In this document: positions 9,090-18,054 of the stretch, one piece after another
Layout of the letters: every line of letters begins with the position of its first letter
Position numbering within the stretch: position 1 is the stretch's first letter
The notes under the pieces: generated by a model
The model's input: only the letters and a program-made list of their open reading frames with translations
Told to the model about the DNA's origin: nothing
The model's database searches: none
Assembly: GCA_015493475.1 (NCBI GenBank)
Contig: WGDC01000056.1
Coordinates: 1-64,000, forward strand
Length of the DNA stretch: 64,000 nucleotides
Origin: Deltaproteobacteria bacterium
Lineage (GTDB): Bacteria; Desulfobacterota; Dissulfuribacteria; Dissulfuribacterales; QOAL01
Direction of reading: 5' to 3'
Made by a program: the position numbers and the translations under genes

Positions 9090-9973
9090 AGGCAACCACG
9101 TTCAAATACGCCTACGAAATCGACCTTGCAACTGATACCACTGGAGCAAAGGTGGTCCGCCTTGTCGGGAAAGGCAGGAAGGTACTTGAACTCGGCTGCG
9201 GCCCGGGACACATGTCGAGGGTGCTCAAGGGAAAAATGCACTGCGAGGTGTTTGGCGTGGAAATGGACGCGGAAGCTGCGGCACATGCCATGCCTTACTG
9301 TGAATCCGTAACTGTTTGTAATCTTGATGAATGCGACATAGAAAAACTATTCGGTGGCAAAAAATTTGACGTAATAGTAATGGCAGACGTGCTCGAGCAC
9401 CTCAAGAACCCTGAACGCACCCTTGCACAGTGCAGGGGCCTGCTGGGACCTGATGGCCGAATAGTGGTCTCCATTCCTAACGTTACACACAAGGGAATCA
9501 TCTCTTGCCTTCTCGCAGGACAGTTCCCCTACAGAGAGCTTGGCCTTCTTGATGCCACCCACCTGCGTTTCTTTACCGGCTATAGTTTCAGGAGGATCCT
9601 TGCAGATTGCGGCTTTTTAATCGAAAAGTGGGATACTTACGAGGTCCCGGTAGAATATACGGAATTCAAAAAATACTACGAAGGGCTTCCGCCTGGAGTG
9701 AAGGACTATCTTTCCCGTGGACCGGACAGTGATATTTACCAGTTCGTCTTGAGCGCACGCCTGTCCCTAAAGGGCCATGGTTCTGTGAAGGAGGATCCCG
9801 TGGCGAAAAATCTTGATGCCATGGTAAAAGAGCGGGTGAAAAGACGTGATATCTGGTTTGAAACCAATTATTCTTGTCACGGCGCATGGCGCGGTGCACG
9901 CAGGCAGGGACAAGGCCGCGAAAACAAAACGGGAATTCTTAGCCGGCTTGTAACGTTCTTTAAACGCCCATGA
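9086..9973 (+). CDS. SAM-dependent class I methyltransferase
   Basis: 295 residues. Motif I VLELGCGPG (about 33-41), an acidic residue ending strand 2 (FGVEMD), motif FDVIVMADVLEHL with the aromatic/acidic pattern of small-molecule methyltransferases, and a GRIVVSIPN strand. The family is the UbiG-like group common in glycan clusters, often methylating sugars. Start chosen at ATG 9086, which overlaps the preceding stop as ATGA and has GGAAGA upstream; a start 51 nt further upstream would overlap the acyltransferase by 55 nt and is less likely. The C-terminal about 60 residues are basic and unassigned. Confidence 0.88.
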   Translation: MKATTFKYAYEIDLATDTTGAKVVRLVGKGRKVLELGCGPGHMSRVLKGKMHCEVFGVEMDAEAAAHAMPYCESVTVCNLDECDIEKLFGGKKFDVIVMADVLEHLKNPERTLAQCRGLLGPDGRIVVSIPNVTHKGIISCLLAGQFPYRELGLLDATHLRFFTGYSFRRILADCGFLIEKWDTYEVPVEYTEFKKYYEGLPPGVKDYLSRGPDSDIYQFVLSARLSLKGHGSVKEDPVAKNLDAMVKERVKRRDIWFETNYSCHGAWRGARRQGQGRENKTGILSRLVTFFKRP

Positions 9974-9993
9974 AAGGAGCATAAGCAGCTACA

Positions 9994-10863
9994 ATGAAAC
10001 GGTTCAAGAAAAATGCCCTATCTTCATGCATTGTCCTGTTTTTGCTGTTTATCAGCTTAGGCAGCACCAATGCAATGAACAGGATCATTAAACTCAACGA
10101 TCCCGGTGCAAAAAAAATAGTTCTTGCAAAGATCGGAGACAGGCCCGTAACCGTTGGAGACATAGTAAAATTTGCCAAGTCCTCGCCCGCCTTTTACGGT
10201 TTTCTTGAGGTCCCGGGCGGTCCTGACAGGTTATTGAAAGAGCTTGTACTTGAAAGGCTCATAGTGCTCGAAGGCAGGTCAATGAAGATACCCGAGCCTG
10301 CAAATCATGACGAGGCTCTCTACCTTATGCAGGTAAAAAGGCAACTCCTACCGCCTCTTCCACCTGTCACCGCGCAGGAGGCACACAGGTATTACAATGA
10401 ACACCTTTCCGAATTTTCCACCCCCCTCCTTCTTCGTCTTTCCCAAGTGAAGGTCTATTTCAACGACAAGAACAGGGAAAAGGCCCTTGCAAAGATCGAA
10501 AAGGCGTTAAGAGAGATAAAAGGGGGCGCTGACTTTGGCCTTGTGGCTAAAAAATACTCTGAAGAGCCCATAAGCGCCTCGAGACTTGGAGATATAGGAT
10601 TCATTCCGGTTTCGTCCCTTCCGGAGACAACCGCTGGGGAAATAAAGAAACTGCGCAAGGGACAGGTCAGCAGGATACTTACCATTGGCCACAGCTTTAC
10701 CATAGTAAAGCTTACGGACAAAAGAGAGCCCATGGTGGACCCATATAAAAAGGTCAGGGCGCTTGCCGCGCAAAAGGCGCAGCGGGCCAGGGATGAAAAG
10801 CGGGTGGAACGGCTCAGGAGACGGCTCGAAAAAAAGTGGAAGGTTGTTTACTTAAACGAGTAA
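9994..10863 (+). CDS. Parvulin-type peptidyl-prolyl isomerase, SurA-like, exported
   Basis: 289 residues. Signal peptide about 1-27. A SurA-like N-terminal helical segment (about 45-130, including an ELVLERLIVLEG helix) precedes one parvulin domain (about 140-245, with LRLSQVKVYF, GGADFGLVAKKYSEEP, GDIGFIP and GQVSRILTIGHSFTIVKL). The C-terminus is strongly basic and helical. It catalyses cis/trans isomerisation of prolyl bonds and acts as a periplasmic chaperone. Of note, it sits inside the polysaccharide locus, 20 nt after the methyltransferase, so it may serve outer-membrane parts of the same export route. AAAGGAG lies about 20 nt upstream of the ATG, with weaker spacing than usual. Confidence 0.88.
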   Translation: MKRFKKNALSSCIVLFLLFISLGSTNAMNRIIKLNDPGAKKIVLAKIGDRPVTVGDIVKFAKSSPAFYGFLEVPGGPDRLLKELVLERLIVLEGRSMKIPEPANHDEALYLMQVKRQLLPPLPPVTAQEAHRYYNEHLSEFSTPLLLRLSQVKVYFNDKNREKALAKIEKALREIKGGADFGLVAKKYSEEPISASRLGDIGFIPVSSLPETTAGEIKKLRKGQVSRILTIGHSFTIVKLTDKREPMVDPYKKVRALAAQKAQRARDEKRVERLRRRLEKKWKVVYLNE

Positions 10864-10915
10864 CGTGCCGGGCCCTATATCCACCAGGCATTCGTAACCT
10901 GGCACATTACGAAAC

Positions 10916-13243
10916 ATGATAGACAGATTCCTAAAAAACAGCGCCAGAAGGCTTTTCCTGCTGACCCTTGGCACCACCAATCCTCATCCTCCCATGAGAA
11001 ACTGGTACCAGTACTACTTTGACAGGTACAAAAGGGAAAGGAGCATGCAAAGGCCGGGTTCCCTCACCGGATTCGTACCTCCTTTTGAGAAGGGGCTGGT
11101 ATCCATAGTGCTCCCGGTTTTCAATGGTGAAAGGCACCTATCCGAAGCCATGGAGAGCATACTGACCCAGAGCTATTCAGGGCTTGAGCTGATAGTGGTG
11201 AACGACGGCTCCACGGACACGTCCCCGTCCATTATGGAAAGCTACGCCGCCATGGACAAAAGGGTGCGCGTAATCCACCAGGAAAACCAGAGGCTTCCCC
11301 GCTCCCTATCCCGGGGCTTCAGGTCCGCGCGGGGAGAATACCTGACCTGGACAAGCGATGACAACAGGCTAAAACCAAATTGCATTGAAAGGCTGGTCTC
11401 CTGCCTGGAGCGCCATCCGGACTGGGACATGGTCTACGCCAACATGGACATTATAGGTGAAGACGGCGAGCCGCTCCGGGGTTCCGAATGGTACAGCAAC
11501 TACCAGGTGCCTCCGGGCAGCGAACATGTTTACCTGCCTGATGACCCAGCGGAACTGAATGTCTGGCCAAACCAGTACATAGGCGCAGCCTTTATGTACA
11601 GAGCAAGGGTCGCAGCCCTTCTAAGGGACTACTCTCCCTTCAGGTTCACCATAGAAGACTACGACTATTTCATGCAGATAAACGAATTTTTCACAATACG
11701 CCATGCGGACTTCAAGGAGCCTGTTTACGAATACCGGTTCCACAGCAGCTCCCTCACATCAAGGGAAAAAGAGCTTCAAATATTGAAACAGAGGGAGTTT
11801 CTAATGGTGTTCGACGATTTCAGACGGGATTTCAATCTCACGCCGCTTATGTGGATAATAGAGGAGGACGGGGAAACAAATCGGGAGACGGCAGAGGCCA
11901 TAGCCTCCCTTGCCAGGAATAGCGGGGACCTCGTTGAGCCCCGTGGCAGGTGGCCTGCCCAACAGTTGCCGCAGCTATGGTTTCCAAGCTGTTACGTCAG
12001 GGTAACCGAAAACTCTTCTGTTGCCCTTGAAAGGCCCGCAGATGGACTGCCAGCACATTGCGCCACCATATTAGTTCACACAGGGCGGGATACCCTTCAA
12101 GATAACGCTCATGCCGCCTGGGACCTTCTCATTCACACGGGCCGCCAGCCAACCATAGGAACACGCCATCCCTTCCAGGGCTGGCACAGAGTCCAGAACC
12201 ATGAAGACATATTCCTTGCTGCAGAGATACGTAGCAGGAAAAAACAATTTGAGGCCATAGAAAAGGAAATCTTTGAGCCAGGGCCACCGGCCCTCAAGTA
12301 CTCCGTGGTTATCTGCACGTACAAGCGAACACACCTGCTCGAAAAGGCAATAAAATCTGTAGCCAAGCAGGACTTCCCCAAGAGGGATTACGAAATAATA
12401 ATTGTCGATAACGATCCCGCAGGCAATCTTGCGCCTCTGATTGACGACATAAAACAGAGCCAGACATCCGGTGGCTATGCAGACATCAGGATGGTGATCT
12501 GCCCCCTGAAGGGCCTTTCCCATGCACGGAATGCCGGAATATCAAGGGCGCGCGGCGAGGTTGTCTGCTTCCTTGACGATGACGCCATCGCGGAACCGGA
12601 CTGGCTTACAGAGATACACAGGGCCTACGAGAGCCGGAGTGACGCGGGAGTCGTTGGCGGAAAGATTCTGGTACAAGCGCCGGAAAAGCGTCCGGAATGG
12701 CTCGAAGACCAGGCCCTTGTCTATTGGAGCCATTTTGACCCTCCCATGGAGGATATTACCTTTACGGACAACTGGTGGGAGTTTCCCTGGGGAGCCAACT
12801 GGACAGCGAGAAAAAGGGTCCTCGTGGAATCAGGAGGATTCAGGTGCCGTTACGGCAGGAAGGGAAATGACTTTGGAGGGGGAGAGGAACTTCTCGCCGG
12901 CTGCATAGTGCACCGGCTCGGTTACAAGGTGGGCGTAAACCCAAGGGCAAGGGTCCTCCACCTCATAGAACCTTCACGGTTCACCCGGCGTCATGTTAAA
13001 AAGACCATAAGGGCTGCCTTGCTTGTTAATTACAGGCTCCAGACAGACCTCTACATGCCGAGATGGATGAACGGCCCGGAGGTGGCCAAGAAGACCGGCG
13101 GCTGGATAAGGGATATATCGAGGTACTTTATGCTCAGCCCCTTCGAAAGGCTCAAGGTCAGAAGTAACTTAAACGCACATCTTTCCCTCTTAAAACTCAT
13201 TGTCCATGACTACAGGATGAGGGCGAGAAAGCAGGCGAAATGA
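10916..13243 (+). CDS. Double GT2-domain glycosyltransferase
   Basis: 775 residues with two family-2 glycosyltransferase domains. The first (about 60-290) begins VSIVLPVFNGE, has VVNDGSTD and the metal-binding TSDDN. The second (about 465-720) begins YSVVICTYKR, has IIVDNDPAG and the metal motif VCFLDDDA. About 150 residues between them show no recognised domain. Two GT2 modules in one chain often make alternating linkages, as in chondroitin synthase or bifunctional rhamnosyltransferases, but acceptor and donor are unknown. Its stop overlaps the next start by 4 nt (ATGA). No good ribosome binding site precedes the chosen ATG, so the true start might lie near residue 27. Confidence 0.85.
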   Translation: MIDRFLKNSARRLFLLTLGTTNPHPPMRNWYQYYFDRYKRERSMQRPGSLTGFVPPFEKGLVSIVLPVFNGERHLSEAMESILTQSYSGLELIVVNDGSTDTSPSIMESYAAMDKRVRVIHQENQRLPRSLSRGFRSARGEYLTWTSDDNRLKPNCIERLVSCLERHPDWDMVYANMDIIGEDGEPLRGSEWYSNYQVPPGSEHVYLPDDPAELNVWPNQYIGAAFMYRARVAALLRDYSPFRFTIEDYDYFMQINEFFTIRHADFKEPVYEYRFHSSSLTSREKELQILKQREFLMVFDDFRRDFNLTPLMWIIEEDGETNRETAEAIASLARNSGDLVEPRGRWPAQQLPQLWFPSCYVRVTENSSVALERPADGLPAHCATILVHTGRDTLQDNAHAAWDLLIHTGRQPTIGTRHPFQGWHRVQNHEDIFLAAEIRSRKKQFEAIEKEIFEPGPPALKYSVVICTYKRTHLLEKAIKSVAKQDFPKRDYEIIIVDNDPAGNLAPLIDDIKQSQTSGGYADIRMVICPLKGLSHARNAGISRARGEVVCFLDDDAIAEPDWLTEIHRAYESRSDAGVVGGKILVQAPEKRPEWLEDQALVYWSHFDPPMEDITFTDNWWEFPWGANWTARKRVLVESGGFRCRYGRKGNDFGGGEELLAGCIVHRLGYKVGVNPRARVLHLIEPSRFTRRHVKKTIRAALLVNYRLQTDLYMPRWMNGPEVAKKTGGWIRDISRYFMLSPFERLKVRSNLNAHLSLLKLIVHDYRMRARKQAK

Positions 13244-15684
13244 ACGAGCACAACGAGAACCCCTTGGTAACCATTGTCATCCCCGCCTTTAACCACGAAA
13301 GCTACGTGGAAGATGCTGTCAGAAGCGTCATGGCCCAGCACTACGAAAACTGGGAACTCCTTTTGATAGATGACGGCTCAACGGACAAGACCGGGGAGAT
13401 ATGCGACCGTTTTGCAGAAAAGGACAGAATCCGGGTGATTCACCAGGAAAACATGGGCCTTAGCGCCACTCTGAACAGGGGCCTTGAGCTGTCAAAGGGT
13501 AAATACTTTGGCTTTCTTCCTTCAGACGACCTGTTTTACCCTGAAAAGCTGGTGGTCCAGGTGGATCTTCTTGAGACCCACCCGGAACTTGCGGGCGTGG
13601 GCAGCTTTCAAACGCTGGTCGACGGGCAGGGACAGCCCCTGCAAGACAAGGACATGGAGGAATGGTTCTCCTATGCACCGGCATCGCGGCCTGATTTCCT
13701 CCTGAAACTCCTTGAAAGAAATTTCGTGCCCGCTCCATCCATGCTACTTAAAACAGACATGGTAAGAAAATCAGGAGGCTTTGATACGGCTTGCCGCTTC
13801 ATGCAGGACTATGACCTGTGGTTCCGAATACTCAAGAACCACGACATGAAGATAATACCAAGGCCACTCATCTACTACAGATGGCATGGCGGGAACCTTA
13901 CCTACCGGGCCACTGAAGAAACAGAGGCTGAAAGGGGAAGAGTTTTCGAGAAGGCGGCGAGGCTCCTCGAGGTAACGGATCTCTATCCCGAACTCTGGGA
14001 CAAATTCAGGCCGGAAGTCATTGCGCTTTGCAGGGCCGATATCCACCAGCGGCTATCTGTAAATCCCACTCCCAACTTCGAAGAAGTACACGGCATCTTT
14101 GATGAAAAGTTCACTGCCCTGTGGAGGCAAAGAAAGAAACTCGACATACCCCAAAAGGTAATCAAAAGGGTGAGTCCGGAATACGTGGCCGGCACCTCAA
14201 AACCTCCTGTAATCATAGAGGCTTCCACCCTCGACAAGGGCGGGCTCGAGCAGGTGGTCCATGACCTCGCCGTGGGAATGACGCGCAGGCAGATACCGGT
14301 TACGGTGGTATGTGTGCGGGAGGGAGGATTAACTGAAACAAGACTCAGGGAAAAAGGGATCCGGGTCGAAGTCCTGCCCCTTAACGACAAGGAACGGGCT
14401 TACACAAAAATAATAAAAGATACCGGGGCGCGCATAATAAATTCCCACTACTCGAACTTTGGCGCTGGGATAGCCCTTGAATTGTCAATCCCTTTCGTAT
14501 CGACCGTCCACAATATCTACGCATGGCTTCCTCGGTTTGCCGAGGGCGGTCTGAGGGAAACTGATCCACTCGTGTGCCACTACATAGCCGTATCTCAGGA
14601 CGTTAAGGACTATCTTTCGGAAAGATTCGGTATAAGGCCTGGAAAGATCAGCGTCATACCCAACGGGCTGGATGTTGATTCGTGGCAGCAAAGGCTTGGC
14701 TCCACAAAAACTATTAAAAGTGACAGGCGGGAACTTGGCATAAGGGAGACGGATTTCCTATTTATTACCCCAGCGGCAATCAACCGGATAAAGGGGCAGG
14801 ACAGAATCATTAAGGCCCTCCACAGGGTGGTCGGGCATTGCCAAGGAGCAAAGGCCATACTTCTTGGCCCTGAATTGGATTCTGCCTTTTCGGCCTATCT
14901 GAGAAGGCTCGTGAAGGATCTCGATCTTGAAAAACATGTGTTGTTCCGCCCCTATGACCAAAACCCCGCCCGCTGGTACCGCTGCGCCAACGCCTTCGTA
15001 CTTCCATCCCTTATAGAGGGCTGGTCTATCGCCATGCTCGAGGCCATGTATGCCGGGCTTCCCATCATAATGACAAACGTGGCCGGCGCCAGAATGGTCC
15101 TATCAGAGGCATCAGTAGGCATAGGGGTACGTAGCGTCTTTGAAAGGATAGCAGACCTTGGAGAAGACTTTCTCGAAAGGTTCACCATGCTATCTAATGA
15201 TCCGGTAGTGGCCGAATTGTCTGATGCAATGATCGAGGTATGCAAGAACCGCCACCGCTGGAAAGAGGCTGGTGAACAGGGGAAAATCCTTGTAAGAGAC
15301 AAGTACACCCTGGCATCACAGGTACAGGAATATGAAAGGCTCCTGTTTTCAATACTTGTGGATTATTGCGGCAGATTTACGGACTATTTCAGCGAGCGTC
15401 TAGCCTGTACCGAAAAGGCATTGGAAATGTCCGCGAGGACCATCGAAAAGGTTTATGAGGGCCAGAGACAGGGCTATTGGCTGCACACCCTCAACCAGCA
15501 ACTGGCGCAGGCATGGGAAGGCATCCACCGGGAAAGAAAGGAACAGGAACAGCGCCTTAACGAGCTGAGCGGCGAGGTCCAAAGACTTCGGGCAGAACTT
15601 GAGGCAATTTACAGCTCAAGGGGCTGGAAACTGATTCAGTCATGCAGAAAGATAAAAGGCGGAGCAGGTAAGGAGGGGCCATAA
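13240..15684 (+). CDS. Fused GT2-GT4 glycosyltransferase with C-terminal coiled coil
   Basis: 814 residues. Domain 1 (about 8-265) is GT2: VTIVIPAFNHE, LIDDGSTDKTG, SDDLF, and a YDLWFRILKNHD acceptor-side motif. Domain 2 (about 320-690) is GT4: an N-terminal GGLEQVVHDLAVGM, AINRIKGQDRIIKAL, and the donor-binding FVLPSLIEGWSIAMLEAMYAG with the EGxxxxxLEA-type pattern. The last about 80 residues form a coiled coil (EQEQRLNELSGEVQRLRAEL) ending in YSSRGWKLIQSCRKI, a tail often seen on multi-domain glycan-assembly enzymes. It probably adds two consecutive sugars and oligomerises through the tail. Coupled to the preceding gene by ATGA overlap; it ends the plus-strand operon. Confidence 0.88.
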   Translation: MNEHNENPLVTIVIPAFNHESYVEDAVRSVMAQHYENWELLLIDDGSTDKTGEICDRFAEKDRIRVIHQENMGLSATLNRGLELSKGKYFGFLPSDDLFYPEKLVVQVDLLETHPELAGVGSFQTLVDGQGQPLQDKDMEEWFSYAPASRPDFLLKLLERNFVPAPSMLLKTDMVRKSGGFDTACRFMQDYDLWFRILKNHDMKIIPRPLIYYRWHGGNLTYRATEETEAERGRVFEKAARLLEVTDLYPELWDKFRPEVIALCRADIHQRLSVNPTPNFEEVHGIFDEKFTALWRQRKKLDIPQKVIKRVSPEYVAGTSKPPVIIEASTLDKGGLEQVVHDLAVGMTRRQIPVTVVCVREGGLTETRLREKGIRVEVLPLNDKERAYTKIIKDTGARIINSHYSNFGAGIALELSIPFVSTVHNIYAWLPRFAEGGLRETDPLVCHYIAVSQDVKDYLSERFGIRPGKISVIPNGLDVDSWQQRLGSTKTIKSDRRELGIRETDFLFITPAAINRIKGQDRIIKALHRVVGHCQGAKAILLGPELDSAFSAYLRRLVKDLDLEKHVLFRPYDQNPARWYRCANAFVLPSLIEGWSIAMLEAMYAGLPIIMTNVAGARMVLSEASVGIGVRSVFERIADLGEDFLERFTMLSNDPVVAELSDAMIEVCKNRHRWKEAGEQGKILVRDKYTLASQVQEYERLLFSILVDYCGRFTDYFSERLACTEKALEMSARTIEKVYEGQRQGYWLHTLNQQLAQAWEGIHRERKEQEQRLNELSGEVQRLRAELEAIYSSRGWKLIQSCRKIKGGAGKEGP

Positions 15685-15718
15685 GCAGATGGATTATACC
15701 GGGTGAAAACCTATCCAT

Positions 15719-16858
15719 TTACGTCTCACGAAACCTTTCGAGTATGGCCTCCAATATCCTCTGACTCGCCATTCCGTCACCGAAAGGATTTGCCGGCCTT
15801 GCCATCCGGCGGTACTCCTCCGCGGAAGACAGAAGGCGGGATGTCTCTTTCACTATCCCTTCAGGCTCCACGCCTACAAGTCTCGCCGCCCCCGCCTCCA
15901 CAGCCTCCGGCCTTTCCGTTACCTTGCGCAACACAAGCACGGGCTTTCCAAACGTGGGCGCCTCTTCCTGGATTCCCCCTGAATCAGTCAATACGACGTG
16001 GCACCGAGCCATTAGATTAACCATCTCGGGATACGGCACTGGCTCGATCAAGTGCACCCTGTCAAGGCCGGAAAGAATGGAATAGGCGGCATCCTGCACC
16101 TGGGGATTAAGATGAACCGGATAGATAATCTCAACGTCCTTAAACGCACTCACTATCTCTTTAAGTGCCTCCATTATGCCAATTATGCTTCCCTCGAGGC
16201 TCTCCCTCCTGTGCGCGGTTACCAGTATGAACCTGTTACCCCTTTCGAGGCACATAGTCGCACATTCCGGAAGCACGTCCGGATAATGATCCTGGGTCCA
16301 AAATAGTGCGTCTATGACCGTGTTCCCGGTCAGAAATACCAACTCACGCCCTATCCCCTCCACCAACAGGTTATCCACGGCCCTCTTCGTAGGGGCAAAG
16401 TGCATGGCGCACAGTCTCGAGGTAAGCCTCCTGTTCATCTCTTCAGGAAAGGGCAGGTAAGGATCATCTGTCCTCAGGCCCGCCTCCACGTGTCCAACCG
16501 GAACCTTGTTATAATGGGCCGCCAGAGAGGCCGCAAGTACGGTATTGGTATCCCCCTGCACAAGCAGAAGATGGGGAGAAAGGGTTTCAAGGAGCCCTCC
16601 CATGCCTTCGAGGGCCTTAGCCGTTGATGAACACAGGCTCTGGCCCGGCTGCATGATGTTCAGATCATGTTCCGGTGCCAGGCCGAAAACCTCTAGCGTC
16701 TGATCCAGCATCTGCCTGTGCTGGGCAGTAGATACAAGAATAGTCTCGAATTCATCCCTTTCCTTCAGGCAGTGAACCAGAGGCGCCATTTTAACCACCT
16801 CCGGCCTCGTGCCAACTGTCACAACAATCCGCTTCCTCATTGCCTCCCCGTTAGTCAT
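15719..16858 (-). CDS. wecB: UDP-N-acetylglucosamine 2-epimerase (non-hydrolysing)
   Basis: 379 residues, normal for the family. Makes UDP-ManNAc from UDP-GlcNAc in the cytoplasm. Motifs seen: VTVGTRPEVVKMAPLV near the start, LLLVQGDTNTVLAASLAA, GHVEAGLRTDDPYLPFPEE with the conserved catalytic acidic residues, FILVTAHRRES, and the UDP-binding VVLTDSGGIQEEAPTFGKPV. The first ATG overlaps the upstream stop (ATGA). A second ATG six codons in fits homologous starts better, but its GGAGG is only 2 nt away, so I keep the coupled start. Supplies precursor for the neighbouring glycan enzymes. Confidence 0.93.
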   Translation of the reverse strand: MTNGEAMRKRIVVTVGTRPEVVKMAPLVHCLKERDEFETILVSTAQHRQMLDQTLEVFGLAPEHDLNIMQPGQSLCSSTAKALEGMGGLLETLSPHLLLVQGDTNTVLAASLAAHYNKVPVGHVEAGLRTDDPYLPFPEEMNRRLTSRLCAMHFAPTKRAVDNLLVEGIGRELVFLTGNTVIDALFWTQDHYPDVLPECATMCLERGNRFILVTAHRRESLEGSIIGIMEALKEIVSAFKDVEIIYPVHLNPQVQDAAYSILSGLDRVHLIEPVPYPEMVNLMARCHVVLTDSGGIQEEAPTFGKPVLVLRKVTERPEAVEAGAARLVGVEPEGIVKETSRLLSSAEEYRRMARPANPFGDGMASQRILEAILERFRET

Positions 16859-18018
16859 ACCAGACCACTGTCTCGCAGCAAGGCAGCTGCCCTATCCGCT
16901 ATCCCCTCCCAGCTATATTCCCCGGCGGCCCTCTTGCGCTGTTCCACGAGCCCAGAGACTCCCCTCTCATCCATGCCCTTTTCAATGGCACGGAGCCAAT
17001 CGTCAAGGCCTTCAGCAAGGTACACTACGTCGCCAAGGCCGCGCAGGTCTTTCAAAGGAGGTGCCACAACCGGCTTTCCCATTGCGAGGTATTCGTAAAC
17101 CTTCACAGGGTTAATGGTATCCGTGGCATTGCATTTGCGAAAAGGAATCCAGCATACATCGAAATCACCGGCGAGAACCGGCAGCTTGGAATATTCTGTT
17201 TTGTCAATATGGAAACAGTTTCTAAGGGAAAATACCTTGTCGAGCAACCCCTTGTCGGCCCTTGGCCCTATAAAGACCAGCGATAGTTCAGGACACCTTG
17301 CCGCTACATTTTCCACAAGATCCCTGTCTATCCAATGCGATATGGTGCCAAAGTAACCGAGAATATTTGAAGATTCTCCCATAAGGTCTCTTAGTCCGCC
17401 CCGTCTTCCCGAGTTCCAGTGGTCAGGATAGACCCCGTTAGGAAGCAGAAAAGCCTTCGCCGCCCCCTTTGAACGGGCGGTGGCAAGAAGCTGCGTAGAT
17501 GAAGCGAATACCATGCCGGCCCGCTCGAGGAGATCAAACTGCATAGAGACAACCCTGTGGGGGAGGTGCTCAAAAAGCGAATAGTCATCCATCCAGTCAA
17601 AAACTATGGGCATTTTACCAGAATAGGCGCACGTCCTTTTGAGAAAAGGGGCCGGTGAGGCCACCCAGAATACCACGGGGGTTTGTCCATCCATTTTAAG
17701 CACGGCAAAAAACCTGTCTATCACTGCGGCGTTGAACATTTCTGACAGGGCGAAGCCATGGAACGGCAAAAATGGCAAGGTTTTCACCTTGAGATTTTCG
17801 GGAATCCTCGAAGAAAAAGAACCGCGACTTGCCGAAAAAAAACCCCGCACCCTCCTTATATCCTCCATACCCGGATTTCTCAGGCCAGCGGGCTGAAGAT
17901 AAAAAACAGACCTGAAATACCTTGAAAGCCCAATGGACAGATGATGCGGGCGCTGGAAAAGTCCACCCCACTCTACCGGTGGGTAGATTACAAGTGTAGC
18001 ATCGATATCTTCAGCCAA
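16855..18018 (-). CDS. Glycosyltransferase, GT4/GT-B fold
   Basis: 387 residues. The N-terminal half starts with LVIYPPVEWGGLFQRPHHLS, as in TuaH-like transferases that act on exported glycans. The C-terminal nucleotide-sugar domain has NILGYFGTISHWIDRDLV and NPVKVYEYLAMGKPVVAP. The likely start is TTG at 18018; only a poor GGA lies in front of it and an in-frame TGA stands upstream. It is followed by the epimerase gene with a 4-nt overlap, so both work in the same sugar pathway. Confidence 0.82.
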   Translation of the reverse strand: MAEDIDATLVIYPPVEWGGLFQRPHHLSIGLSRYFRSVFYLQPAGLRNPGMEDIRRVRGFFSASRGSFSSRIPENLKVKTLPFLPFHGFALSEMFNAAVIDRFFAVLKMDGQTPVVFWVASPAPFLKRTCAYSGKMPIVFDWMDDYSLFEHLPHRVVSMQFDLLERAGMVFASSTQLLATARSKGAAKAFLLPNGVYPDHWNSGRRGGLRDLMGESSNILGYFGTISHWIDRDLVENVAARCPELSLVFIGPRADKGLLDKVFSLRNCFHIDKTEYSKLPVLAGDFDVCWIPFRKCNATDTINPVKVYEYLAMGKPVVAPPLKDLRGLGDVVYLAEGLDDWLRAIEKGMDERGVSGLVEQRKRAAGEYSWEGIADRAAALLRDSGLV

Positions 18019-18054
18019 GGAATATCCGGGGAGGAAGCTGCACAGATTGGAAGC

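Noticed and set aside
10864-10915. Terminator in the gap before the double GT2 gene
   Set aside because: Short alternative pairings (CCAGG/CCTGG or GTGCC/GGCAC) exist but have no T-tract, and the genes read on in the same direction.
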